Assembly: GCA_002371265.1 (NCBI GenBank)
Contig: DFGT01000032.1
Span: forward strand, 1 to 64,000
Length of the DNA: 64,000 nucleotides
Direction of reading: 5' to 3'
Source: Bacteroidales bacterium UBA3743
GTDB lineage: Bacteria; Bacteroidota; Bacteroidia; Bacteroidales; Paludibacteraceae
The notes under the pieces were generated by a model that worked only from the letters and a program-made list of their open reading frames with translations, did no database searches and was not told the DNA's origin. Made by a program: the position numbers and the translations under genes. Positions 1 through 8,492 of this stretch are shown one piece after another (position 1 is the stretch's first letter; every line of letters starts with the position of its first letter).

Positions 1-71
1 TCTAACTTTAGGGGTTCATATCAAATACCCATCTCTAATATATTCTATATTCTTCTCTGAAATAAAATCTG

Positions 72-2009
72 TCACTTTCCGATAATCAAGAATTCGGTGC
101 GACGGTTCAATGCCCTGCCCTCATCGGTCTTATTGTCGGCGATCGGTTGTTCCGCTCCGTAACCTTTATATTCCAGACGTGAGGCATTGATGCCTTTCTT
201 CACAAGGTAATCGTAGGCTGTCTTCGCACGTGTATCCGACAGTTTTTTGTTGTATTCCGCATTACCCTTGCTATCTGTGTGACCGCACAGACGAATCTTA
301 ACTGTAGGGTTGGTCTTCAAGAATTGGATAAGATTGTCCAACTCATTATATGAAGCTGTCTTCAGTGTAGATTTGTCAAAATCATAGAAGATATTCTTCA
401 AAGTGATTTTCTTGCCAACCTCAATCTTCTCAAGTGCCATACCCTTCTTATCATCCAGTTTGACTGCCTTGTCATTGTCAAAATGCTCACTGATAAGCAT
501 ATAGCCACGTTTGTTGACATTCAATCCCGTCTCCTCACCTTCTGGCACACATGTTACAAACTCTCCCGTCGACCTATCAGAAACAGAGGTGAAGACCTTT
601 TCATTTGTCTTCGTGCTATACACATTGATCTTTGTCTGGATCGGTTTTCCCGTCGCCTCATCAACTATCTTACCTCGGCTATATTTCATCTTCTTCATCG
701 GCTTCAACGGGTTCTTTGCCATATCTATCTCATACACTTCCCTACCCTTGCCATTCTTCTCCTGTCCGTCCGACGAATAGAAAGCCTTGTCTCCATTCGC
801 ATTCACCACGAATCCGATCTCATCCCTGCATGTGTTGAGCGGATAACCCATATTCTTAGGCTGACTCCATTTGCCATTCTCATCTTTGTATGAGACAAAG
901 ATATCCATCTTACCCAAGCCCTTATGTCCCTTTGAAGAGAAGAACAAAGTATGGTTGTCGGCATGGATGAATGGCGACTGCTCATCGTCGGCAGTATTAA
1001 TAGGAGTTCCCATATTCACAGGCTCAGAAAACTCCAGCATTCCATCATCTTTGATTTTCACCTTACATTTCCAGATATCCGACTTTCCCACTCCACCTGG
1101 ACGTGTGCTGGCAAAATATAGTTCATCACCTGTCGGGCTCAAACTTGGATATGTCTCCCAGTGCTTAGAGTTGAGTGGAGCACCTGGATTGATGGCTCTC
1201 GACCAACCATCACCCTCACGAATAGAGTAATAGATGTCACAACCACCCATTCCCTGCTGGCGATCACACGCAATGAAGAAAAGGTAGCGTCCATCCAAAG
1301 AAAAACACTGAGCTCCCTCATTTCCGATAGAATTCAGCGACTGACCCGCATTTTGAATCTTTCCCCAGCTGCCACTTTGCTTCTTTGAAATGAAAATATC
1401 CTCATGGACTCCCTTTCCCACCGTCGATTGACCTTCAAGTTTTCCTATATTCACCGTAGTGGAGAAAAGGCTCTCGTCGGCAGTGATTGAAGGCCAATAG
1501 TCATCATACTGGGTATTGATATTAGGTCCCATGTTTTTAGCCTGGAAAGGAATAGGGGAAGACGCGAGTTCGATTCCATCCTTACATTGGGCGATAGCCT
1601 TCTGAGCCATCTTATAATAAGTCATCTCCTTCTGAGGAACTAATTCGTACGTTGCTATAGCCTTCTCATAATTACAAGTATTGTGGTAGGCTTTAGCCAG
1701 ACGCATGACCGAATTGTAGTAGCGAGGCAATTTTGGTTTTGCCACACCCTCAAGAGTCTGGAGCATTTTGGCTTCATTGTTCATGTAGCCATAAAGTTCA
1801 GCCAAAGTCCATGCAGCGTCAACAAACTCCTTGTTTCCACGCACCAACGCCTGAAGTTTAGGCAACGCCTCCGTGTATTTGCCGTCACCCATAAGAAGCA
1901 CAGCCGTCTCATACTCCTTGACCTCTTTTTTGCTCGCGTAGGTGGTCTGTGCCGACACAAAAGATGCCGACATCAGCAATACGCATATTACATATAATAT
2001 CCTTTTCAT
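72..2009 (-). CDS. PorE-like TPR / PD40 / OmpA-domain envelope protein
   Basis: This 645-residue protein has a signal peptide (residues 1-20, ending near VSAQ), a TPR-like helical region (about 30-145), PD40/WD40-like beta-propeller repeats (about 160-430, with recurring SLSPTGDELYFAS-type motifs), a carboxypeptidase-regulatory-like fold (about 445-515, starting GKIVDEATGKPI) and a C-terminal OmpA peptidoglycan-binding domain (about 530-640, with CGHTDSKGNAEYNKKLSDTR). The same domain order is known from PorE of the type IX secretion system, which anchors the machinery to peptidoglycan in the periplasm. Whether it is PorE itself or a paralogue is inference. A secreted protein with a T9SS-like tail is encoded at 23736-27005, so a T9SS is plausible. 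No other T9SS gene lies nearby. Confidence 0.8.
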   Translation of the reverse strand: MKRILYVICVLLMSASFVSAQTTYASKKEVKEYETAVLLMGDGKYTEALPKLQALVRGNKEFVDAAWTLAELYGYMNNEAKMLQTLEGVAKPKLPRYYNSVMRLAKAYHNTCNYEKAIATYELVPQKEMTYYKMAQKAIAQCKDGIELASSPIPFQAKNMGPNINTQYDDYWPSITADESLFSTTVNIGKLEGQSTVGKGVHEDIFISKKQSGSWGKIQNAGQSLNSIGNEGAQCFSLDGRYLFFIACDRQQGMGGCDIYYSIREGDGWSRAINPGAPLNSKHWETYPSLSPTGDELYFASTRPGGVGKSDIWKCKVKIKDDGMLEFSEPVNMGTPINTADDEQSPFIHADNHTLFFSSKGHKGLGKMDIFVSYKDENGKWSQPKNMGYPLNTCRDEIGFVVNANGDKAFYSSDGQEKNGKGREVYEIDMAKNPLKPMKKMKYSRGKIVDEATGKPIQTKINVYSTKTNEKVFTSVSDRSTGEFVTCVPEGEETGLNVNKRGYMLISEHFDNDKAVKLDDKKGMALEKIEVGKKITLKNIFYDFDKSTLKTASYNELDNLIQFLKTNPTVKIRLCGHTDSKGNAEYNKKLSDTRAKTAYDYLVKKGINASRLEYKGYGAEQPIADNKTDEGRALNRRTEFLIIGK

Positions 2010-2072
2010 AAAAAATCATATTAAAAGCAGACGCGAATGAATCCGTCCACACAACGACATACAATCGTCCAA

Positions 2073-2210
2073 TTATTTATCCGACTCCGTCTGATTGACA
2101 TCTGAAGAAGTTTTTTTCTTTTTCAGCAAACCAAGTTTCTTTTTACGTTCCCACTCAGCCTTCTTCTTCTCATATGCGTCAAAACGACTTTCCAAATATC
2201 CGTCTGCCAT
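2073..2210 (-). CDS. 45-residue basic, lysine-rich small protein
   Basis: A short reading frame starts MADGYLESRFDAYEKKKAEW and continues with a lysine/arginine-rich helix (KKKLGLLKKKK) and a polar tail. It encodes 45 residues. It has its own Bacteroidota -7 box, TACTTTTG, at 2233-2240 on the minus strand, 22 bases upstream of the ATG. Small proteins of this type (a D-x-YLE-x-R start followed by a charged helix) recur in Bacteroidales, but their function is unknown to me. No signal peptide or membrane segment is visible. It lies upstream of the PorE-like gene with a 63-bp gap and may be cotranscribed with it. Confidence 0.6.
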   Translation of the reverse strand: MADGYLESRFDAYEKKKAEWERKKKLGLLKKKKTSSDVNQTESDK

Positions 2211-2232
2211 ATATAATAATCAATTAACATCA

Positions 2233-2240
2233 CAAAAGTA
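2233..2240 (-). promoter_or_regulatory. -7 promoter box for the 45-residue protein
   Basis: The minus strand reads TACTTTTG, matching the Bacteroidota -7 consensus TAnnTTTG, 22 bases before the ATG at 2210. No good -33 TTG is seen at the usual distance. Confidence 0.5.
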
Positions 2241-2496
2241 CGAAAAATAAAGAGATATGAAAACTAAAAAAATGTCTATGAGACAAAACATATAAAAAAT
2301 GAGATTAGTTGAATGACAGAATGTCTTTTCTAATCATCATAATTAGAAGCTGTTTCGTTTTTATTCTCAAAAATTACTATATGATTGCATTTCTTTACAT
2401 AAAGAGACTTGGTTTTTGACTGATTTTCCGTCTCTTTTCCTCAAAAAAAGCCGTAGACTTTCTCTGACAACTTCTTTCCTCTGTGTTTTTATATGT

Positions 2497-2564
2497 GCTC
2501 GCCTACGGCTCGCACTAGAGAGGAGGAGTTAGGGCGCACCGCCCTTAACAATCCTCATTTTAAC
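2497..2564. repeat. dispersed ~68-bp repeat, copy A
   Basis: This element lies in the 507-bp gap between the small protein and rbfA and matches 15287-15355 in the same orientation. Shared blocks are GCTCG, CGG-CTCG, AGAGAG, AGTTAGGGCG, CGCCCTTAACAATCCTC and TTT-ACT. It contains a near-perfect stem, GTTAGGGCG with CGCCCTTAAC. It does not look coding. The rest of the gap (2241-2486 and 2575-2670) is AT-rich and shows no gene. Confidence 0.65.
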
Positions 2565-2686
2565 TACGGAATGAACTCGATATGCCAGACTTTCATTATT
2601 TTATTTTGCAAGATCAGTCATGATATAGGAAAGAACCGAAAATATTAGTGTCGCATTGAAAGCCACATTAATTGACAAAAATTCAT

Positions 2687-2694
2687 TATCTTTG
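2687..2694 (+). promoter_or_regulatory. -7 promoter box for rbfA
   Basis: TATCTTTG matches TAnnTTTG 23 bases upstream of the rbfA ATG. A TTG at 2672-2674 is closer than the usual -33 spacing, so only the -7 element is called. Confidence 0.6.
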
Positions 2695-2717
2695 CAGCCT
2701 AATCAAAAAAAATAGAA

Positions 2718-3107
2718 ATGGAGAATACAAGATTAAATAGAATTGAGAGACTGCTTCAGAAAGAATTAGGAGACATGTTCATCCACGTCTCTTCCACATT
2801 CAAAGGGACAATTCTTTCTGTATCAGAGGTGAGAATCTCACCAGATTTGAGTGTCGCAAAAGCCTACATCAGTGTTTTTCCGCAGAACCAGAGCGATTAT
2901 GTGATAGAGACATTGAAAAACAGCAGCCGCAGCATCCGTTATGAGCTAGGGAAAAGAATAAAGAATCAGGTGCGCGTGATACCAGAGCTGATTTTCAAAC
3001 TTGATGAGACGCTTGACAAGCTTGAGACTATCGACCGTCTGCTAGCTGTCGACAGAGATGCTGTCAACGCTGCGACAGAAAACGATTCTGAAAATCAAAA
3101 GGATTAA
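2718..3107 (+). CDS. rbfA: ribosome-binding factor A
   Basis: This 129-residue protein has the RbfA KH-like fold. It begins RLNRIERLLQKELGDMF and contains SVSEVRISPDLSVAKAYISV and a late helical segment ending LDKLETIDRLL. RbfA binds the 30S subunit near helix 1 of 16S rRNA and assists late small-subunit maturation. The length is normal for the family. A short acidic tail (ATENDSENQKD) follows the domain. The stop is 5 bp before the next start, so it is cotranscribed with the permease gene. A TATCTTTG box at 2687 supports this start. Confidence 0.95.
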   Translation: MENTRLNRIERLLQKELGDMFIHVSSTFKGTILSVSEVRISPDLSVAKAYISVFPQNQSDYVIETLKNSSRSIRYELGKRIKNQVRVIPELIFKLDETLDKLETIDRLLAVDRDAVNAATENDSENQKD

Positions 3108-3112
3108 CCACA

Positions 3113-4330
3113 ATGCGTTTTGAACTACGAGTCGCCCTCCGCTATCTTTTTTCAAAAAAGAAGCAGAATGCCATCAACATTGTCTCTGGCGTATGTGCCA
3201 CAGGCATTTGTGTGGCATCATTGGCACTCGTATGCATTCTTAGCGTCTACAATGGATTCCAAAGTGTTGTGGGCGACCTGTATTCGTCGTTCGACCCCGA
3301 CCTAAGAATCCAACCCAAAGAGGGCAAAACATATCCCGACACACTTCCGCAAATAGCGGAAATAAGAAAAATAAAAGGAATCCAGACACAAGCCCCTGTC
3401 TTGTCTGACGGTGCTGTGCTAATGAATGGGGAGAAACAGACATCCGCCACGCTGTGTGGTGTGGACGAGAACTACTACAAGATAATCAAAAAAGACATCG
3501 TCTACGCAGGAGAATTCAACGTCGGCAATGATGAAGTGCCATACATGACGCTTGGTGTGGCGCTTGCCGCCCAACTAAATGCCAGCATCCACTTCGTCCA
3601 ACCAGTGACTCTGTACGCTCCCATCCACGACGCCAAGCTAAGCATCTCTAATCCGGAAGGGGCATTCAACCAGATACAGATATTCGTGAGCGGACTATAT
3701 TCAGTCAACCAACAGGAGACAGATTCCAAGTTCGCATTCATACCCATCAATGTGGCTAGGGAGATGTATGGATACGGGCCTCATGAAATTTCATATATAG
3801 ACATCAAAATCGAAGAAGGAGCTGACATAGAGGCTATACAGAAACAGATTAAAGAGATGTTATCCAGCGTAGACGGATATGCTTTTGACGTGCTCGACAA
3901 AGAGACGCTGCATGCAGATTTCTACAGAATGCTCCAAGTGGAAAAATGGGTGACATTCCTCATTTTGTTCTTCGTTCTGATGATTGCGATAGTCAACATC
4001 ATCGGCTCATTGTCGATGCTCATTATTGAGAAAAAGAACGACATACAGACGCTCAAACATCTTGGAGCGACAGACAGTACAATACGCAGGATATTCCTGC
4101 TTGAAGGATGGATGGTGACTGCCATCGGTTGCATTGCAGGTGTGATCCTCGGTCTGCTCCTATGCGGATTGCAAAGCTGGTTTGGAATCATCAAACTGAG
4201 TGAAGGTTCCGACTTCGTAATCGAGCACTATCCCGTCGCAGTACAATTCTGGGACATCGTGATCATCATCATCTCCGTCCTTTCAATCGGATTGATCACA
4301 GCTTGGTTTCCAACAAAATATGCGGAATAA
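3113..4330 (+). CDS. LolC/E-type ABC transporter permease (FtsX family)
   Basis: This 405-residue membrane protein begins FELRVALRYLFSKKKQNAIN. It has one N-terminal membrane segment (about 22-48), a large periplasmic MacB_PCD-like region (about 50-270) and three C-terminal segments with the FtsX fold (about 280-305, 330-355, 375-400). This is the LolC/LolE topology, used in lipoprotein release from the inner membrane. The partner ATPase is not adjacent; lptB at 8493 belongs to a different transporter. The rbfA-permease pairing is common in Bacteroidales. The assignment to Lol rather than another FtsX-family exporter is from fold and context. Confidence 0.85.
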   Translation: MRFELRVALRYLFSKKKQNAINIVSGVCATGICVASLALVCILSVYNGFQSVVGDLYSSFDPDLRIQPKEGKTYPDTLPQIAEIRKIKGIQTQAPVLSDGAVLMNGEKQTSATLCGVDENYYKIIKKDIVYAGEFNVGNDEVPYMTLGVALAAQLNASIHFVQPVTLYAPIHDAKLSISNPEGAFNQIQIFVSGLYSVNQQETDSKFAFIPINVAREMYGYGPHEISYIDIKIEEGADIEAIQKQIKEMLSSVDGYAFDVLDKETLHADFYRMLQVEKWVTFLILFFVLMIAIVNIIGSLSMLIIEKKNDIQTLKHLGATDSTIRRIFLLEGWMVTAIGCIAGVILGLLLCGLQSWFGIIKLSEGSDFVIEHYPVAVQFWDIVIIIISVLSIGLITAWFPTKYAE

Positions 4331-4467
4331 CACTCAATTAAAAATTATAAATGAGAAATGCTAAATTGTTTGGTGAGTCTCATTTCATATTCTTTAAAAT
4401 TTTGTTAATTCAAAGGGGCAAAATTGCTTTTGATTAAAAAGCGAAGACATTTTTCTGCAAAAAATGC

Positions 4468-4475
4468 TATATTTG
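4468..4475 (+). promoter_or_regulatory. -7 promoter box for the DUF4294 gene and parE operon
   Basis: TATATTTG matches TAnnTTTG. It lies just inside an upstream in-frame ATG at 4464, so that ATG cannot be in the transcript. This places the real start at 4509. Confidence 0.6.
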
Positions 4476-4508
4476 CAAAATAGAGATGCCTTTATTGTAA
4501 GCGATATT

Positions 4509-5108
4509 ATGACAAAAAGAATCTTACATATATTGTCCATTTTGAGTGTCTTTTTCTGCTCTGTCTGCAATGCGTCAGAGATAAAGAATGAAGAAGGTAC
4601 TATATTCCGTGCCATTGTGGAAAACGGAGATACTATTCTTGTGGCAGGGCTTCCTAACCTATACGTTTTTCCTCCTCTAAAATTCAAAAATGAGAAACAG
4701 GAGAAATTCTACTGGAAAACAGTACGCGACGTAAAAAAGACACTGCCTTGGGCAAAACTTATCGGATCAATGTTAAAAGACCTTCACGCCCAAATGGAAG
4801 GGATGAGCGACAGAGAGAAAAAAGCATTCATGAAACAAAAAGAAGACGAGATTTACACGCAATATGAGCCAATGCTCAAAAAGCTTTCATTACGTCAGGG
4901 CAAAATGCTCATCACCCTTGTCGACAGAGAGTGTGATATGACGGGATACGAAATCGTCAAGGAACTACGAGGAGGATTCCGAGCATTCTTTTGGCAGGGA
5001 TTCGCTAAAATTCTCGGAGCCGACCTGAAATCAGGGTTCGACGAAACAAAAGAGGAACATCAGATTGTCAACCGCATAATCCTACTTGTGGAGAGCGGAC
5101 AGCTATAA
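4509..5108 (+). CDS. DUF4294-type secreted or periplasmic protein
   Basis: From the chosen ATG the product is 199 residues, with a signal peptide (TKRILHILSILSVFFCSVCNASE). The body resembles DUF4294: a PNLYVFPPLKFKNEKQEKFYWKTVRDVKKTLPWAK-like stretch, a charged helix rich in K/E (MEGMSDREKKAF) and a C-terminal RGGFRAFFWQGFAKILGADLKSGF block. The function of the family is unknown. An upstream in-frame ATG at 4464 is rejected because a TATATTTG promoter box overlaps it and the true signal peptide begins at 4509. It precedes parE with a 40-bp gap. Confidence 0.8.
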   Translation: MTKRILHILSILSVFFCSVCNASEIKNEEGTIFRAIVENGDTILVAGLPNLYVFPPLKFKNEKQEKFYWKTVRDVKKTLPWAKLIGSMLKDLHAQMEGMSDREKKAFMKQKEDEIYTQYEPMLKKLSLRQGKMLITLVDRECDMTGYEIVKELRGGFRAFFWQGFAKILGADLKSGFDETKEEHQIVNRIILLVESGQL

Positions 5109-5148
5109 TAAGCCATGCTATTGCATCGGCACTACAAAGAACTATACA

Positions 5149-7080
5149 ATGGCAGAAGAATTAGATTTTTCAAAGCAACCAGTCGCAGACAAGTCAGTGA
5201 CATATGACGAGAACAACATCCGTCATCTCGAGGACATCGAGCACATCCGTCTTCGATACGGTATGTATATCGGTCGCGCGGGCGACGGTTCTCACTCCGA
5301 CGATGGTATCTATATCCTGATCAAAGAGGCGATAGACAACTCTATCGACGAATATCGTATGGGAGAAGGTAAGCAGATCGAAGTGACCATGGCCGACGGG
5401 AAAGTTCGTATCCGCGACAACGGACGTGGTATACCGTTGGGAACAAACAAAGCCGGCGACGACGTGATGATGATGGCTGTGTCTAAGCTGAACTCTGGAG
5501 GTAAATACGATTCGAAAGCCTTCAAAAAATCAGTAGGTCTGAACGGTGTGGGTCTGAAAGCGGTAAACGCTCTTTCCTGGAAGTTTGCTGTAGGAGCATA
5601 CCGTGACGGCAAATGCCGACGTATGGAGTTCAAACAAGGAAAACTTGTCTCTGACTCTGGCATCGTGGACAACACTGAGAATGAACCACGCGGAACATTC
5701 GTCGAATTTGAGCCGGACAACACGATATTTGAAAACTACTCTTTCCGCAAAGACTTTATAGAGGAGCAGCTTCAGAACTACGCATATCTCAACACTGGAC
5801 TGACAATTCTGTACAACGGCAAGAAAGTGTCGTCGAAGAACGGTCTGCAAGATCTTCTTAACGACAGAATGACATCTGACGCCCTCTACCCCATCATCCA
5901 TTTCAAGGATGACGAGTTGGAGATCGCACTCACTCATGCCGACCAAAACAACGAAGAATACTACTCTTTTGTCAATGGTCAGAACACCTCTCTTGGTGGT
6001 CCTCACCAGACAGCATTCCGTGAGGCTATAGGAAAGACAATCAAAGAGTTTTTCAACAAAAACCTTGATCTTGCTGACGTCCGCAACGGTGTTGTTGGAG
6101 CCATTGCGATCAATGTAGAGGAGCCAATGTTCGAAAGCCAGACAAAGAACAAGCTAAGCTCAAAGGAGATGGCTCCCGGCGACGACAGTGTCTCTATCAA
6201 CAAATACGTCAACGACTTTGTGGCCGACAAACTCGACAAATATCTTCACATCCATGCTGATGTTGCCGACAAAATGTTGGAGAAGATCAAAGAGTCTGAA
6301 AGAGAACGTAAAGCTTTGGCAGGAGTGTCGAAAGCGGCAAAGGAGAGAACCAAAAAGATAAATCTTCACAATAAGAAACTTCGCGACTGCAGTATTCACT
6401 TCAACGACAACAAAGCTCCCAAAGGAGATATCGACACACGTGATATAACAAGCATCTTCATCACCGAGGGAGACTCCGCATCTGGAAGTATCACAAAAAT
6501 CCGTGATGTGAACACCCAGGCTGTGTTCAGCCTTAGAGGTAAGCCAAAGAACCTTTACGGAAAGTCGAAGAAAATGGTATACGAGAATGAAGAGATGACG
6601 CTTCTTCAAGCAGCACTAAATATAGAAGACGGTCTTGAAGGCTTGCGCTACAACAGAGTCATCATCGCTACAGATGCCGATGTCGACGGAATGCATATCC
6701 GTCTACTTCTTTTGACATTCTTTCTACAATTTTTCCCAGACTTGGTGAAGAAAGGCCACGTCTACATTCTTCAGACTCCTCTTTTCCGTGTCCGCGACAA
6801 GCAACGCACATTCTATTGCTACGATGATGTGGAGAGAGAAAATGCCATCAAAGCCATCGGCAAAAATGCTGAGATCACACGATTCAAGGGTCTTGGTGAG
6901 ATTTCACCGGAGGAATTCCGCGATGTGATTGGCAAGAATATCCGTCTCGACCAGGTGCAACTGAGAAAAGAGGATGCTGTGGCTGAAATTCTAAGTTTCT
7001 ATATGGGTGTCAACACTCTCGAACGTCAGGAACTGATCATTGAGAACCTACAGGTAGAGGAAGATGCCGTCGAAGACTAA
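5149..7080 (+). CDS. parE: DNA topoisomerase IV subunit B (GyrB/ParE family)
   Basis: The 643-residue product carries the GHKL ATPase domain (EAIDNSIDEYRMG, IRDNGRGIPLG, VGLNGVGLKAVNALS), the transducer domain, and the Toprim domain (FITEGDSASGSI, DADVDGMHIRLLLLTFF) followed by FKGLGEISPEEF. It supplies ATP hydrolysis and strand-passage function to topoisomerase IV, which decatenates chromosomes. The length and the lack of a GyrB-specific insertion favour ParE over GyrB. The subunit A gene is not adjacent, as nothing like parC/gyrA follows. The start at 5149 (MAEELDFS) is preferred to an upstream ATG at 5086 that overlaps the previous gene. Confidence 0.92.
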   Translation: MAEELDFSKQPVADKSVTYDENNIRHLEDIEHIRLRYGMYIGRAGDGSHSDDGIYILIKEAIDNSIDEYRMGEGKQIEVTMADGKVRIRDNGRGIPLGTNKAGDDVMMMAVSKLNSGGKYDSKAFKKSVGLNGVGLKAVNALSWKFAVGAYRDGKCRRMEFKQGKLVSDSGIVDNTENEPRGTFVEFEPDNTIFENYSFRKDFIEEQLQNYAYLNTGLTILYNGKKVSSKNGLQDLLNDRMTSDALYPIIHFKDDELEIALTHADQNNEEYYSFVNGQNTSLGGPHQTAFREAIGKTIKEFFNKNLDLADVRNGVVGAIAINVEEPMFESQTKNKLSSKEMAPGDDSVSINKYVNDFVADKLDKYLHIHADVADKMLEKIKESERERKALAGVSKAAKERTKKINLHNKKLRDCSIHFNDNKAPKGDIDTRDITSIFITEGDSASGSITKIRDVNTQAVFSLRGKPKNLYGKSKKMVYENEEMTLLQAALNIEDGLEGLRYNRVIIATDADVDGMHIRLLLLTFFLQFFPDLVKKGHVYILQTPLFRVRDKQRTFYCYDDVERENAIKAIGKNAEITRFKGLGEISPEEFRDVIGKNIRLDQVQLRKEDAVAEILSFYMGVNTLERQELIIENLQVEEDAVED

Positions 7081-7085
7081 ATGAC

Positions 7086-8003
7086 ATGAAAAAAATTGCA
7101 TTCATAATAAATCCCAAAAGCGGAACAAAGAGCAAGGAGTCTCTTCCAGAGCTTATTGAGAAGAATTTGGACAAAGAGAAATTCGAGCCCAAAATCGTCT
7201 ACACCCAATATGCCGGACATGGCAAGGAGCTTGCGCAACAACTCTCTGCAGAGGGATATGATGTTGTGGTGGCATGCGGAGGCGACGGTACTGTGAACGA
7301 AATCGCGTCGGCTATCGTCCATACCAACACCGCTTTGGCTATCGTTCCTCTTGGTTCCGGCAACGGACTTGGCCGCCATCTTGGCTATTCCATGAGTCCA
7401 TCAAAAGCATTGCAACAAATCAACGAGGCAAATGAAGAACATATCGACTACGCGAAAGCCAACGACAGATGCTTCTTCTGCACTTGCGGCACAGGTTTTG
7501 ACGCACATGTGAGCCATTCATTCAGCAACCAGAAAACCAGGGGATTGATGACCTACATCAAAACTATGTGCAGGGAGTACTGGAACTACAAACCATACAA
7601 CTACGTCATCAAAGCCAACAGCATGGCAGTGCTTCAAAAGGCATTCCTCATCACTATCGCCAACGCAGCTCAGTGGGGCAACAACGCCTACATAGCACCA
7701 GAGGCTAATATTGCGGATGGAAAACTTAACGTCTGCATCCTCAAACCATTCACAATGTTTGCTATTCCAGCAATAATCGCACAACTGATGACCAAAAATC
7801 TTCTCAAGTCAAGATACTTCACATTCGTGGAGGCTACAGACATCACACTGTGCAGAGAAGAGAGCGGAGAATTCCATATTGATGGAGAACCAGTGTTGGA
7901 AGAGAAAGATATCCACATACGCATCATCCACCATGGATTGAAAGTGATGATGCCTAAGCACGACAACAAATTCTTTCTTAACAAAGTGATTGACAATTTA
8001 TGA
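7086..8003 (+). CDS. diacylglycerol kinase-like lipid kinase (DagK/YegS/LCB5 family)
   Basis: This 305-residue protein starts KKIAFIINPKSGTKS and contains the nucleotide-binding motif VVACGGDGTVNEIAS and the PLGSGNGLGRHLG loop, both diagnostic of the DAGK catalytic domain. The C-terminal beta-sandwich includes DGKLNVCILKPF and FHIDGEPV. Family members phosphorylate diacylglycerol, sphingoid bases or related lipids at the membrane; the substrate here cannot be read from sequence. Bacteroidales make sphingolipids, so a sphingoid base is possible. It starts 5 bp after parE and overlaps cdd in an ATGA junction, so it is translationally coupled to cdd. Confidence 0.88.
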   Translation: MKKIAFIINPKSGTKSKESLPELIEKNLDKEKFEPKIVYTQYAGHGKELAQQLSAEGYDVVVACGGDGTVNEIASAIVHTNTALAIVPLGSGNGLGRHLGYSMSPSKALQQINEANEEHIDYAKANDRCFFCTCGTGFDAHVSHSFSNQKTRGLMTYIKTMCREYWNYKPYNYVIKANSMAVLQKAFLITIANAAQWGNNAYIAPEANIADGKLNVCILKPFTMFAIPAIIAQLMTKNLLKSRYFTFVEATDITLCREESGEFHIDGEPVLEEKDIHIRIIHHGLKVMMPKHDNKFFLNKVIDNL

Positions 8004-8467
8004 TAAGCAAAGTCAAGAAAATCGAATATAGTGAGGTGGCTTACAATGAGTTGCCAGACAACGTAAAACAGTTGATCGACAAAGCAAAGGAGGCTACAAA
8101 AACATCATACGCCCCATATTCCAAATTTCACGTAGGAGCCGCATTGGAGACAGATGGCAACCATATAGTCTGCGGATCCAACCAGGAGAATGTGGCATAC
8201 CCAAGCGGATTATGCGCCGAGCGGACAGCAGTGTTTGCTTGTGGAGCACAGTATCCTAAGGAAGCAGTCGTCGCACTGGCTATCGCAGCAGAGACAGAAG
8301 GCAAGTTTTTAGCTCAGCCTATCGTTCCCTGTGCAGCATGCCTGCAAGTGTTATTGGAGACGGAAAGAAGAGGCGGAAAAGCAATCGATTTTTATCTCTA
8401 CGGGACAGAGGTGATTTACCACATAAAAGGAGTCGGCTCGTTCCTTCCTTTCTCATTTGATATGTAA
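8000..8467 (+). CDS. cdd: cytidine deaminase
   Basis: This 155-residue cytidine/deoxycytidine deaminase shows the zinc site: the CAE of the SGLCAERTAVF block with the catalytic Glu, and PCAACLQVL with the paired cysteines. The substrate-binding FHVGAALETDG segment is upstream. The enzyme converts cytidine to uridine in pyrimidine salvage. Its length and motifs match the tetrameric single-domain type. The start codon overlaps the stop of the lipid kinase gene by 4 bp. Confidence 0.93.
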   Translation: MISKVKKIEYSEVAYNELPDNVKQLIDKAKEATKTSYAPYSKFHVGAALETDGNHIVCGSNQENVAYPSGLCAERTAVFACGAQYPKEAVVALAIAAETEGKFLAQPIVPCAACLQVLLETERRGGKAIDFYLYGTEVIYHIKGVGSFLPFSFDM

Positions 8468-8492
8468 GGACCAACAATAGAATCAGAATGTC

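Noticed and set aside
4464..4508. Upstream ATG that would add 15 residues to the DUF4294 protein
   Set aside because: The TATATTTG promoter box overlaps it, so it is not in the transcript.
5530..6006. Long frame on the minus strand inside parE
   Set aside because: It is a shadow of the parE codon pattern and encodes no recognised protein.
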